Origin: Synergistota bacterium
Lineage (GTDB): Bacteria; Synergistota; Synergistia; Synergistales; Aminobacteriaceae
DNA: 43,193 nucleotides
NCBI GenBank assembly: GCA_022704435.1
Contig: JAKJGK010000007.1
Span: 1-43,193 of the forward strand
Reading direction: 5' to 3'
This document shows, piece by piece, positions 1 through 8,304 of this stretch. The translations under genes and the position numbers were made by a program. Each line of letters starts with the position of its first letter. The first letter of the stretch is position 1. The notes under the pieces were generated by a model that did not search any database, was not told the DNA's origin, and was given only the letters and a program-made list of their open reading frames with translations.

Positions 1-16
1 GACGGGTGTTGGCATT

Positions 17-194
17 GTCGTCCCGAGCGAGCGCAGCGACGAAGGTAAGCAGGCGGCCGAACGGGCGCTTTTTCCGTTCGAGTCGATCGCTTACCCTGAG
101 GAACGCAGTGACGAAGGGCCCCTACGTCGAGCCACCTCTGAATCGGAGGCAGTCCCCGAGCAGGATCCCTCCTCCCTTCGGTCGTCGGGATGAC
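17..194. repeat. Composite dispersed repeat, copy 1
   Basis: The unit is bounded by imperfect inverted ends, GTCGTCCCGA (17-26) and TCGGGATGAC (185-194). Inside are nested self-complementary segments: GGTAAGC pairs with GCTTACC around an inner CGAACGG/CCGTTCG pair, and there is a CCTC/GGAGG pair near 140. Near-identical copies occur at 221-451, 9613-9790, 9817-9955, 10715-10952 and 14010-14095. Frames open through the unit but have no family resemblance, so I read it as non-coding. Stretch 1-476 holds only this repeat and copy 2. Confidence 0.85.
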
Positions 195-220
195 ATAAGC
201 GGGCGACGGGTGTTGGCATT

Positions 221-451
221 GTCGTCCCGAACGAGCGAAGCGAGGAGGTAAGCAGGCGACCGCGATGTCGATCGCTTACCCTGAGGAGCGCAGCGACGAA
301 GGTAAGCAGGCGGCCGAACGGGCGCTTTTTCCGTTCGAGTCGATCGCTTACCCTGAGGAACGCAGTGACGAAGGGCCCTTACGTCGAGCCACCTCTGAAT
401 CGGAGGCTGCCCCCGAACAGGATCCCTCCTCCCTTCGGTCGTCGGGATGAC
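221..451. repeat. Composite dispersed repeat, copy 2 (with internal duplication)
   Basis: This has the same ends as copy 1 (GTCGTCCCGA at 221-230, TCGGGATGAC at 442-451). It is longer because the GTAAGC...GCTTACC block is present twice. It lies immediately after the stop codon of the GntR gene (477), so the transcript of the catabolic operon would run into it. Its strong hairpins could end or stabilise that message; this is an inference. Confidence 0.85.
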
Positions 452-476
452 CATAAGCAGGCGATGCGCTTCTTCG

Positions 477-1127
477 TCATTCGTCGTACGTCGCTGGGGC
501 CGGGGGGGCATCGTACTGCTTCTTCCAGAAATAGTTCACGTGGCGTATCATGGCCTCCCAGGCCTTCTGCGGATTCCTGGTCCGCATGGCCTCCAGCACC
601 CTCCAGTGTTCCCGGCGGTCGTCGTCGGGGAGGATGGTGTAGTGGAACTCGCGCTGCTCCACTATCTCGGCGCGAAGGGAGCCGAGCAGTCTCACCAGCA
701 GCCTGTTGCCCGAGATCTCCATGATCGCGTTGTGAAACGCGTCGTGGACTTCGTTCAGGGACTCGCCCCGCTCCTCCCCGCGCAGTATGTACTCAAGGTG
801 GTCAAGGTCGCCCGGCTCCGCGCGCTCGGTCGCCCAGTAGGCGGCCTGTCCCTCCAGAAGGCGGCGTATCTCCATCAGCTCGGTGTAGGATGAATCGGAG
901 AAGATCTCGCCGGCGCGGGTTCCGTTAAGTATCCTGTCGGCGTCCTCCGACAGAAATGTGCCCTGGCCCGGGTGGGCCTGGAGGACACCCGAGTATGCGA
1001 GCGCCTTCAAGACCTCGCGTATGCACGCCCGGCTGACGCCGAACGTCTCGGCAAGGACCTTCTCCCCCGGCAGTTTGCTGCCAGGCGCCCAGTGGTTGTT
1101 CCTTATCGCCTCCACCATCTGCGCCAT
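477..1127 (-). CDS. GntR-family transcriptional regulator, FCD (FadR-type) subfamily
   Basis: A DNA-binding repressor or activator whose FCD domain usually binds a small organic acid. Residues about 1-60 form the GntR winged helix-turn-helix (KLPGEKVLAETFGVSR, then REVLKAL and GQGTF). Residues about 75-200 form the helical FCD domain with the expected D...H...H metal or ligand residues (VHDAFH, EHWRVL, RHVNYF). The ATG at 1127 has no Shine-Dalgarno and would cut into the first helix. The reading frame continues upstream with family-like residues (HANRSTLHDDV), and a good AGGGAGGT lies at 1181-1188, 8 nt before an ATA codon at 1172-1170. Translation may therefore start at a non-standard codon, or the sequence has an error there. 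It is the last gene of the operon and probably controls it through the palindrome at 9387-9399. Confidence 0.9.
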   Translation of the reverse strand: MAQMVEAIRNNHWAPGSKLPGEKVLAETFGVSRACIREVLKALAYSGVLQAHPGQGTFLSEDADRILNGTRAGEIFSDSSYTELMEIRRLLEGQAAYWATERAEPGDLDHLEYILRGEERGESLNEVHDAFHNAIMEISGNRLLVRLLGSLRAEIVEQREFHYTILPDDDRREHWRVLEAMRTRNPQKAWEAMIRHVNYFWKKQYDAPPAPATYDE

Positions 1128-1211
1128 GACGTCGTCGTGGAGTGTTGACCTGTTCGCATGCTTGAGTACTATCGTGTTCGACCTCCCTGATTGATGAAAA
1201 AACCAAGGAAC

Positions 1212-1217
1212 ATTATA
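1212..1217 (-). promoter_or_regulatory. Possible -10 element for the GntR gene
   Basis: On the minus strand TATAAT sits at 1217-1212, between the upstream dehydratase stop (1293) and the regulator. The -35 region 17 bp upstream (TTACAT) is weak. The regulator may have its own promoter besides being read from the operon promoter. Confidence 0.35.
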
Positions 1218-1292
1218 CAGTATTTGCTGTGAGCATGTAAGACCGGGGCAACCTTTCGAGGATCGGATGCCCCGGTTCTCGGTCCCCGGCTC

Positions 1293-2480
1293 CTAGCGGC
1301 GGCATCCGCCTTCGGGGCTCTTTCGCGCGGCCTCCCTGGGTATTGTGTACTCGAAGTTGCCGTTGATCTCCGACTTGGTCTCCTTGCCGCCCGCGACTTC
1401 GAGCAGCAGGTCGTACAGGTTCGCGCCGGTCTCCTGGATCGAGGCCCCGTCGATCACGACCCCGGCGTTGAAGTCCGTTATGCTCTCCAGCCTGCGGAAT
1501 GTATCCGGGTTGCCCGTCAGCTTTATCGACGGCATCACGGCGTTGCCCACAGGAGAGCCGCGCCCGGAGCTGAACGCGGTCACCACCGCGCCCTGCATGG
1601 CCAGCCCTGTTAGGTTGAACGGGTCGGGCCCCTGCGCGCGGTTGTCTATTACCCACAGACCGGGGCGAGGCATCTCCTCGCCCAGCTTGAGAACGCCCTG
1701 CACCTTCGACTCGCCCATCTTCTTGATGTTGCCCATGGACTTTTCGACCAGGGTCGTTATGCCGCCCGCCTTGTTGCCGGGCGTGGGGTTGACCTCCTCG
1801 ATCCTCTGGCCGTATGTCTCGATGTATTCGGCGCGCAACTCGGAGATCATGTCCAGCACCTGGAGTCCCACCTCGCGCGACACCGCCCGCGAGGCCACTA
1901 TGTGCTCGCTGCCGGGAAAGCCCGCCACCTCGGACATCAGGACGCTGCCGCCGTTCTCTATGACCAGGTCGCTCATCACCCCGATGACGGGATTGGCTGA
2001 CAGAGCGGTGGTCCAGTCGGACCCGCCGCACTGCACGCCGACGACCAGGTCGGCCACGGAGCACGGGACGCGCTCCTGGGAGGCGCAGATCCCTTTCAGC
2101 TCCTGGACAATCTCGATGCCCCTCTTCTCGGCCTGCGGGGATCCTCCCTCCTTCTGGATCAGGATGGCCTCCACGGGCTTGCCAGCCGAGGCGATCGCTT
2201 TGCGGACGCCCTCGATATCGGTCTGCTCGCAGCCGAGTCCCACCAACAGCACCGCCCCGACGTTGGGGTTTCGCCCCGCGGCCGTCAACGCCAGCACGGT
2301 CCTGGCGTGGTCGTGCTCGAACTCTGTGCACCCCTGCTCGTGGACTATAGGGATTGTCTTCGTGGCCCTCGCGATCCTCTCGGCCACGGAGTTGGAGCAG
2401 GAGACCATGGATATCACCAGCACGTAGTTCCTTATGCCGACCCGTCCGTCGGTGCGCCTGTACGCCATAATTCCGGCCAT
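1293..2480 (-). CDS. UxaA-family dehydratase/hydrolase, large subunit
   Basis: About 395 residues matching the C-terminal catalytic part of the UxaA (altronate/galactarate dehydratase; SuyB sulfolactate sulfo-lyase) family. Family enzymes eliminate water or sulfite from hydroxy acids and use Fe. Visible motifs are RTDGRVGIRNY near the start, HEQGCTE, VGLGCEQ, VGVQCGGSDWTT, TPGNKAGGITTL and FSSGRGSPVG. The conserved Cys and His residues are in place. The start at 2480 is preceded by GAGGTGAG. An upstream in-frame start at 2528 would only add residues overlapping the small subunit. The small (SAF) subunit lies 5 nt upstream, so the enzyme is split into two chains as in SuyAB. Length and motifs do not decide between a sugar-acid, hydroxy-acid or sulfonate substrate. 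Confidence 0.9.
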   Translation of the reverse strand: MAGIMAYRRTDGRVGIRNYVLVISMVSCSNSVAERIARATKTIPIVHEQGCTEFEHDHARTVLALTAAGRNPNVGAVLLVGLGCEQTDIEGVRKAIASAGKPVEAILIQKEGGSPQAEKRGIEIVQELKGICASQERVPCSVADLVVGVQCGGSDWTTALSANPVIGVMSDLVIENGGSVLMSEVAGFPGSEHIVASRAVSREVGLQVLDMISELRAEYIETYGQRIEEVNPTPGNKAGGITTLVEKSMGNIKKMGESKVQGVLKLGEEMPRPGLWVIDNRAQGPDPFNLTGLAMQGAVVTAFSSGRGSPVGNAVMPSIKLTGNPDTFRRLESITDFNAGVVIDGASIQETGANLYDLLLEVAGGKETKSEINGNFEYTIPREAARKSPEGGCRR

Positions 2481-2485
2481 TCGCC

Positions 2486-2797
2486 TCACCTCTTCCCCGC
2501 GCGGAATTCGCGCTCGTACTCGTTGCACAGACGGTCGGTGATGTCCTCCACGTTGTGCGAGTGCACATGGGCGCCTGGCTCTATGTCGCAGGAGGCGAGG
2601 CCGATGGTGACCGCGTACTTGACTATCTCCGCCCCGCGCGGAATGCGCGTCAGCGCGATCTTGTGCCCCGCCGGCACCGCGTCAACGGCCGTCAGGGAGC
2701 CGCCTGAGCAGATCAGCGAATCCCCAGGCTCGGTGTCCTGGGCGACCACGGCGACGTTGTCGTCCGCCTCTATTCTTATGGCTTTCTTCTCCATCAT
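2486..2797 (-). CDS. UxaA-family dehydratase, small (SAF-domain) subunit
   Basis: 103 residues forming a stand-alone SAF domain, equivalent to the N-terminus of fused UxaA or to SuyA. Recognisable are DNVAVVAQDTEPGD near the N-terminus, VPAGHKIAL, the IPRGAEIVKYAVTIGLA stretch and GAHVHSHNVED. The last is the conserved His-rich turn of this family. Its ATG overlaps the stop of the preceding dehydrogenase gene (ATGA), which implies translational coupling. It pairs with the large subunit encoded directly downstream. A second Met follows immediately, so the start is uncertain by one codon. Confidence 0.88.
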   Translation of the reverse strand: MMEKKAIRIEADDNVAVVAQDTEPGDSLICSGGSLTAVDAVPAGHKIALTRIPRGAEIVKYAVTIGLASCDIEPGAHVHSHNVEDITDRLCNEYEREFRAGKR

Positions 2798-3885
2798 CGT
2801 CCACCCCCGGCCAGGGCGACGATCTCGTCGACCGTCATTCCCTCAAGTCCCATCTTCGCGAGGGTGCGCCCCTCCGTGAAGTAGTTCCTTCCGTTGAGAA
2901 GCCCGCATAGCTCCACCACGGCGTTCATCACCGGAGTGGCGACCCCGGCGGGCCAGGCCAGCTCCACCAGGGGGACCATGGAGTAGGGCGTGTCCTCCGT
3001 CAGGAAGCGGTGGTCGAGGGTCTTCGGGGCATCGGGCTTGCTGCCGCCGAAGGCCGGGTTGGCCATTATCACGGAGTGCAGGTCCGGGCCGTCAATCCCG
3101 TACTGGGCGCGGATCGTGTCGCGGGCGCCGGGGAGATCGAGGCCGAAGGCCCGCGCAACGGCGACCCTCTCCCTGTCCACGGCCTCCATCGCGCGGCACA
3201 CAGCGGGTGGCATCCCGTCGTAGTAGAACCGAAAGTCGCCCTTCGTTCCCTCTATTCTGCCCGCGTTCATCAGCATGGGAACGCAGTGGAAGATCATGTT
3301 TACGTTGGCCATGCTGGTTTGGAGCACGTTCTCCCCCTTCTTCCAGGAGGTGCAGAAGGCACCCTGCATCGCGGCGTCCACACGGTCGTAGTCGCTGTCG
3401 GGGAACGCCGCCAGGGTCACGGGGTTCTTCACCCCGCGGACGTCCACGAGGCCGGGTTCCTTGGCAGTGCAAGCGTAGGGCAGGTTGTCGGTCTCCCCGA
3501 CGAGCACGTCCTTGCCGATGCGGCGAAGCGCGTTCTTGATCCCGAACACGCCGTAGTTGCCGGGGGACAGCACCAGCGCCTGCCCGTCCCGGAAGTGGGG
3601 GAGGGCGAGCTCGAAGAAGGCCTCCTGTGCGTAGGAGGGGGCGGTGAAGTAGACCAGCTCGGCGTTCGAAAGCGCCTCGGCGACGTCGGTCGTGACCGAG
3701 GCCAGTATGCCTGCGCCGCATATCTTGTTGGTCAGCTCAATCGTGTTCCCGCGGGCGCGGATCGCCTCCGCCACCTGCGAGAAGGCCGGGTGCTCGTAAA
3801 GGACGACCTCGTGCCCGCGAAGAGCCAGGTCCCCGGCCAGCGCCTGTCCTCCGTTGCCTGCGGCCATCACGGTGATTCTTTTCAT
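2794..3885 (-). CDS. NAD/NADP octopine/nopaline dehydrogenase-family protein
   Basis: 363 residues. An N-terminal Rossmann fold (GNGGQALAGDLALRGHEV, residues about 10-28) is followed by an all-helical C-terminal domain typical of opine dehydrogenases (NPAFGGSKPDAP, NGRNYFTEGRTLAKMGL). Family members interconvert an opine (N-carboxyalkyl amino acid) with an amino acid plus a 2-oxo acid using NAD(P)H. In a catabolic operon with a solute transporter, the oxidative direction is plausible. The start at 3885 is preceded by GGAGAGGA. The gene lies between the TRAP binding-protein gene and the dehydratase pair. The substrate cannot be read from the sequence, and other family members act on simple hydroxy acids. 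Confidence 0.85.
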   Translation of the reverse strand: MKRITVMAAGNGGQALAGDLALRGHEVVLYEHPAFSQVAEAIRARGNTIELTNKICGAGILASVTTDVAEALSNAELVYFTAPSYAQEAFFELALPHFRDGQALVLSPGNYGVFGIKNALRRIGKDVLVGETDNLPYACTAKEPGLVDVRGVKNPVTLAAFPDSDYDRVDAAMQGAFCTSWKKGENVLQTSMANVNMIFHCVPMLMNAGRIEGTKGDFRFYYDGMPPAVCRAMEAVDRERVAVARAFGLDLPGARDTIRAQYGIDGPDLHSVIMANPAFGGSKPDAPKTLDHRFLTEDTPYSMVPLVELAWPAGVATPVMNAVVELCGLLNGRNYFTEGRTLAKMGLEGMTVDEIVALAGGGR

Positions 3886-3955
3886 AGAGTCCTCTCCTTC
3901 CGATCGAGGGCGGCGGGGGGCCGCGCTGCGGCGGCCCCCCGGGTCCCGGCCTGAT

Positions 3956-4969
3956 CTACTCCAGAACGAACGTGGAGACTATCTCATCGTAGGCCTTGTC
4001 GCCCACGACCTTCTTGAACTCTCCCCATGACACTTCGCGCCCGATCCTGGCGAACTCCTTGAGCTGCTCGTCGGTGGGGCGGTACACAACCGTTCCGGCC
4101 TGCTCCATGAGGTCCACGTAGTGATCCTGGTCGGTTACGGCCTTGACCCAGCGGCGCTCCTCGAGCTCTCTGGCCTTCTCGTCGAGCAGCTTGCGGTCGG
4201 CCTCGGAGAGCGACTCGTAAAGCTCGAGGTTGATGGTGAAGGGCCAGCACTCGAAGTGCGTGTTAGCGGCTATGTAGCACTTCATGAGGTCCTGGAAGGA
4301 GACGTGGTAGTTCTCCGCTCCGCCGCCGAAGATCCCGTCGACTATGCCGGTCTGGGCGGCGGTGAAGAACTCGGCGAACGGAAGCGGGGTGGCCATGTAG
4401 CCGAACGCGTCCGCGAGGGCTTCCCATGTCTTCATCGTGGGCACGCGCACCTTGAGGTTCTTGGGCGACGTGGGGTTGAGGGGCTCGGCCGGCTCCTTGA
4501 GCAGGCCTATGCCGCCGAAGTAGACCGGCCAGTAGGCGAGCACCTTGATGTTCTGCTTCTCGTACAGCTTGGCGACGTAGTCGGCGAAGGGAGTGCCGGA
4601 GGCGTAGTTTTTCTTCGCCAGCTCGTAGTTGGGCACGACGTACTGCAGGGTGTAGGCCAGCAGCTTCTTGTCGACGTTGGTGGCGGCGGACATGATGCCC
4701 ATCTCGACCGAGCCGATGCCGATCTTTTCCTGCACGACCGTGTAGTCGCCAAGCTGGTTGGCGCCGTAGACCTGGATGTCTATGCGGCCGTCGGTGGCCT
4801 TGCGCATCTCGTCGGCGAACCAGGTGATCTCCTTGTCGATCTCCGAGCCAGCCGGTCGAATATGGGCCACCTTCCAGACGTAGGACTTTTCCTCGGCGAA
4901 AGCGCCTCCCGCCAGGAACAGGCAGCCTAGGACGACTGCCAGGGCGCAAAGTGCGGCAAACTTTTTCAT
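3956..4969 (-). CDS. dctP: TRAP transporter solute-binding protein, DctP family
   Basis: 337 residues, periplasmic. A signal peptide covers residues 1 to about 26 (charged MKK, hydrophobic core, cleavage after a GGAFA-type site). The mature part has the DctP pattern: KVAHIRP at the start, GRIDIQVYGANQLGD, and the conserved Arg of KVRVPTMKTWEA that binds the substrate carboxylate. I chose the ATG at 4969 because AAGGAGG precedes it by 8 nt; an in-frame start 9 codons upstream lacks a signal-peptide-like beginning. The specificity is unknown, but DctP proteins nearly always bind organic acids or zwitterionic amino-acid derivatives. Confidence 0.93.
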   Translation of the reverse strand: MKKFAALCALAVVLGCLFLAGGAFAEEKSYVWKVAHIRPAGSEIDKEITWFADEMRKATDGRIDIQVYGANQLGDYTVVQEKIGIGSVEMGIMSAATNVDKKLLAYTLQYVVPNYELAKKNYASGTPFADYVAKLYEKQNIKVLAYWPVYFGGIGLLKEPAEPLNPTSPKNLKVRVPTMKTWEALADAFGYMATPLPFAEFFTAAQTGIVDGIFGGGAENYHVSFQDLMKCYIAANTHFECWPFTINLELYESLSEADRKLLDEKARELEERRWVKAVTDQDHYVDLMEQAGTVVYRPTDEQLKEFARIGREVSWGEFKKVVGDKAYDEIVSTFVLE

Positions 4970-5098
4970 TAGAGAACCCTCCTTGATCGATATCATGCCT
5001 GCTGCTTACCTCGGCATTTCAGACGGAACACGCGCTACCGGGCGAACCGAATCTCGTTGCTAGCCGGCCATCACCACCTTTCCGTCTCGAGACAGGAT

Positions 5099-6397
5099 TT
5101 ACAGGAAGCCCATCATCCTCGGCAGGGTCAGCGAGAGCGCGGGCCAGTAGGTGGTCAGAATCATCACCGGCACGTACCCCAGCAGGAATATGCCGAGCGG
5201 GGGCAGTATGTCGAGAAACTCGACCTTGCCTATGCGCATCCCCAGGTAGAGCAGGCTCGCGTAAGGCGGTGTGAGGCTGCCTATCGCGAGGTTGACGCAG
5301 AAAATAGCCGCGTACTGTATCGGGTGAAGGCCGATGGCCTGCGCCAGCGGCATCAGCAGCGGGGCGACCAGTATGATGCCGGTGACGTCGTTGACGATCA
5401 TGCCGACGAACAGCAGCAGCAGGTTGATCAGGATCAGTATCATGACCCTGTTCGAGGTGAGGCTGAACACCGCCTTGACGATAAGCTGCGGTATCTGCAG
5501 CACGACGTAGGTCTGGCTCAGCATCATGCTGCACATGATCATTATCATGATCGAGCCGGTGGAGACCCCCGAATCCTTGGTCACCGACATGAAGGTCCTC
5601 GGCGTCAGCCCCTTGTAGACGAGGAACCCCACGGGAACGGAGTAGATCACCGCCGCTGCCGCGGCCTCGGTCGGGGTCATGACCCCGCCGTATATCCCGC
5701 CGAGGATGAGCACGGGCATGAACAGCGCGGGCAGGGCTTTCCACCCCTTTGAGACCGCTTGGTTGAACTTCTCCCTGCCTGTGATCGCGGGCGGGATCAC
5801 CAGCGGGAACTTCCTCGCGTAGACCAGGTTTATCGCGCAGAAGATGGCGGTGGTGAGCAGGCCCGGCCCCACGGTGGACAGGAAGCAGGCCAGCACGCTG
5901 GTGCCCGTTACCCAGCCGAATATGATCATCGGCGTGCTCGGTGGTATAAGCACCCCCAGTATCGAGGAGGATGTCACCAGCGCCGTGGCGAACGGTCGTG
6001 GATAGCCGCGCTTCACCATCTCCGGGATCAGCATGTTGCCGGTGGCGGCAACTCCTGTAAAGGCGCTGCCCGAGATGGCCCCGATCAGGGCGCATGTCAC
6101 CGTGGCCACGACGCCCAATCCGCCCCGGATCCGCCCCACGAACACGTCCACGAAGTCTAGAAGGTACTTGGCGATGCCGCTCTCGCTCATCAGGGAGCCG
6201 GCGTATATGAACAGCGGGATGCAGAGCAGCGCGGGGCTGAGGATCTGCTGAAGCCCCCACAGCATCATCCCCTTCATCGTGACCCCGCCCGCGAGGCTCA
6301 TGTAGAACAGGGCCCCGCTGAAGCACAGGGCCAGGGGAACGCCCATGGAGAGCAGTCCCATGAGTATGAAAAGGGAGATAATCGAAACAGTCACCAT
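5099..6397 (-). CDS. dctM: TRAP transporter large permease, DctM family
   Basis: 432 residues with about 12 hydrophobic segments. This is the full usual length for the ion-coupled translocation subunit. Family signatures include GVPLALCFSGALF near the N-terminus, YAGSLMSESGIA, GAISGSAFTGVAATG and the mid-protein LIPPSTPMIIFG. One nucleotide separates its ATG from the dctQ stop, so the two are translationally coupled. It works with DctQ and the DctP protein encoded next. Confidence 0.95.
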   Translation of the reverse strand: MVTVSIISLFILMGLLSMGVPLALCFSGALFYMSLAGGVTMKGMMLWGLQQILSPALLCIPLFIYAGSLMSESGIAKYLLDFVDVFVGRIRGGLGVVATVTCALIGAISGSAFTGVAATGNMLIPEMVKRGYPRPFATALVTSSSILGVLIPPSTPMIIFGWVTGTSVLACFLSTVGPGLLTTAIFCAINLVYARKFPLVIPPAITGREKFNQAVSKGWKALPALFMPVLILGGIYGGVMTPTEAAAAAVIYSVPVGFLVYKGLTPRTFMSVTKDSGVSTGSIMIMIMCSMMLSQTYVVLQIPQLIVKAVFSLTSNRVMILILINLLLLFVGMIVNDVTGIILVAPLLMPLAQAIGLHPIQYAAIFCVNLAIGSLTPPYASLLYLGMRIGKVEFLDILPPLGIFLLGYVPVMILTTYWPALSLTLPRMMGFL

Positions 6398-6398
6398 G

Positions 6399-6941
6399 TC
6401 AGGCTCTCTCCTCTCCTTTGCCTGTCGCCAGGTCGGGCGGCGTGTTCCGGAACAGTCGCACGTACTCCATGAACTCGACCGCCGTGTACAGCAGCATGAG
6501 CGCGAAGCAGACGAACACCGCCGCCTCCGTGTAGATCATCGGGATGAAGAGGGTGTCGCTGGTCTTCTCGACCCTCAGAGAGTACTTCAGGAAGTCGTAC
6601 CCCCAGTATGTGAGCCACATCAGTATGCCTGCCCCGACGAGAGCCGCCAGGGCGCGAAGAAAGTAGATCTGCCTGCGCCTGCGCAGAAAGATCTCCAGCA
6701 CGCGCGCTATGAGCTGGTTCTGCTCCGACGAGGCCTTGACGGCGGCCGCCAGGTACAGCCAGGTCGTCGGGAACAGGCACAGCTCCTCTATCCCCATGAG
6801 AGGCGCGTGGAACACGTAGCGAAGCAGGACCTGCACGAACACGAGGAGCGCAATGCCCACAATGCTGAGCGCTATGATGCAGTCAAGCAGCTTGTCCAGC
6901 GGCGCCAGCACCCGCCTTGGCAAAAACTGCCGCGTTTCCAT
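6399..6941 (-). CDS. dctQ: TRAP transporter small permease, DctQ family
   Basis: 180 residues with four transmembrane helices (about 20-42, 52-75, 95-117 and 135-158) and the conserved WLYLAAAVKASSEQNQL region between helices two and three. This is the membrane partner that joins DctM. It is the first of the three transporter genes, in the order Q-M-P. A 13-residue charged tail follows the last helix. Confidence 0.92.
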   Translation of the reverse strand: METRQFLPRRVLAPLDKLLDCIIALSIVGIALLVFVQVLLRYVFHAPLMGIEELCLFPTTWLYLAAAVKASSEQNQLIARVLEIFLRRRRQIYFLRALAALVGAGILMWLTYWGYDFLKYSLRVEKTSDTLFIPMIYTEAAVFVCFALMLLYTAVEFMEYVRLFRNTPPDLATGKGEERA

Positions 6942-6960
6942 CCCGGATCACCCTTTCGGC

Positions 6961-6977
6961 CCGAAATCGAATTTCGG
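6961..6977. promoter_or_regulatory. Perfect 7-3-7 inverted repeat upstream of dctQ
   Basis: CCGAAAT, CGA, ATTTCGG form a perfect inverted repeat in the 59-nt gap between the desulfidase-like gene and dctQ. It sits just before the dctQ ribosome-binding region. It could be an mRNA hairpin that separates expression of enzyme and transporter genes. There is no T-tract, so it is not a standard terminator. Confidence 0.4.
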
Positions 6978-7000
6978 TGATTTGTCGTGGTCGCGACGCG

Positions 7001-8284
7001 CTAGCCGCGCCCCTTTGCCCTCTCCCGCTCTATGATGATGCGCGCCATCACCGTGGCGGTGGCGGTCATCCCCTCCTGTGCCGTGCGCCCTATGGCTGCC
7101 ATGGACTCGTCGGCGCCGTCGCACACCAGGCCGTCGCCGCTCGGCACCACGTAGCCGTCTAGCGCCAGCATCGCCGACTCCACAGCCATGCCGGCCGCGG
7201 CGGAGAGCTTGAGCGCGCAGCCGTACTTGGCGCCGTCGCAGACGATCCCGGTGAGGCTGCCGGCCATGTTCTGGATGGAGCGGTCCGCGCACTCCAGGTC
7301 CCCCCCGAGGAGCATCGAGGCCCCCGCCGCCACTCCGATCCCGGCGGCGATGGCGCACGCGCATATCGCGGACAGCCTGCCTATGCGGCTCTTCATCAGG
7401 ATCGTCAACAGGTAGCTCAGGGCGATCGCTCGCAGCATCTCCTCCTCGCTCCTGCCGAGCTCGGAGGCCATGACGACCAGCGGAAGCATCGCGGTTATCC
7501 CCACGTTGCCGCTCGTGGCGCAGCTCATGGCCGACAGCCCCAGGCCTCCCATGCGGGCGTCCGACGCGGCCGCAGTGTACGACTTAACCCTGGCGATCAG
7601 GCCGCCGCCGGTCATGGCGCGGTAGGCCACGCCGAACCCGGCGCCGACCCCCTCCTTCAGGCCCGCCTCCGCCAGGGCGCGGTTAAGGTCGACCCCCTCC
7701 CTGAGGAAGGCGATGTCGGAGAGCGGGACGTTCGAGGCGAACCTCCACAGGTCCGCCAGCCGGTACTTCAGGATCGCGTCCTTGGAGTAGTCGAACGTCG
7801 TCCCCTCCAGCGAGGCGCGCTCGTCCAGCAGGACCTTGCCGTTAGCCTCCAGGTATACGACGTTCGTGTGTGTCTTCGCCACTATCGCCCTGCCGACGCC
7901 CTTCTCGGTCTCGACCTCGGCCTCAATCCGAAGGCCTATCCCGGTGTACTCCCAGAAGATGTCCACCTCGACGTTCTTCATGAACTCGACGGCCCGCCTC
8001 TCCTCCTCCGGAGTGACCTTGTTCAGCACCTCGAGCCCCGCGGACGAGTCGCCCGCCACCGCTCCAAGGGCCACCGAGATGTCGATTCCCATGCGATCCG
8101 TGCCGGGGATGCCGACGCTAAGGCTGTTCTTGTAGGAGTCCTTGTCCATCCTCACCACCGCGCGGCGCGCCGTCCCACCAACCGCGTCGCGGGCGGCGGC
8201 GGCCGCGAAAGCTATCGACACCGGCCCGGTGCACCCCAGTGCGGGCTTTACTTCTTTCTTTAGAATCTCAAGAAGCTCGTTCAT
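7001..8284 (-). CDS. L-cysteine desulfidase / L-serine dehydratase-like Fe-S enzyme (UPF0597/CyuA family)
   Basis: 427 residues in the serine-dehydratase-alpha/CyuA (YhaM) family, which uses a [4Fe-4S] cluster for beta-elimination from cysteine or similar amino acids. Key cysteines are visible: Cys18 in PALGCTGP, MSCATSGNVGITAMLP, and a late C-x6-C in GIVCDGAKYGCALK. These match the four-Cys pattern I recall for archaeal L-cysteine desulfidase. The start at 8284 (MNELLEILKKEVKPALG) is at the family position; frame openings upstream belong to the neighbouring gene. It is second in the operon, behind the OCD-family gene. Substrates other than cysteine are likely, given the opine-like context. 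Confidence 0.88.
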   Translation of the reverse strand: MNELLEILKKEVKPALGCTGPVSIAFAAAAARDAVGGTARRAVVRMDKDSYKNSLSVGIPGTDRMGIDISVALGAVAGDSSAGLEVLNKVTPEEERRAVEFMKNVEVDIFWEYTGIGLRIEAEVETEKGVGRAIVAKTHTNVVYLEANGKVLLDERASLEGTTFDYSKDAILKYRLADLWRFASNVPLSDIAFLREGVDLNRALAEAGLKEGVGAGFGVAYRAMTGGGLIARVKSYTAAASDARMGGLGLSAMSCATSGNVGITAMLPLVVMASELGRSEEEMLRAIALSYLLTILMKSRIGRLSAICACAIAAGIGVAAGASMLLGGDLECADRSIQNMAGSLTGIVCDGAKYGCALKLSAAAGMAVESAMLALDGYVVPSGDGLVCDGADESMAAIGRTAQEGMTATATVMARIIIERERAKGRG

Positions 8285-8304
8285 TGCTCGCCGTTCCCCT
8301 CGTC

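Noticed and set aside
6-511. Short open frames through the repeats at the left edge
   Set aside because: They repeat with the dispersed units, resemble no family and have no ribosome-binding sites; they are by-products of GC-rich repeat DNA.
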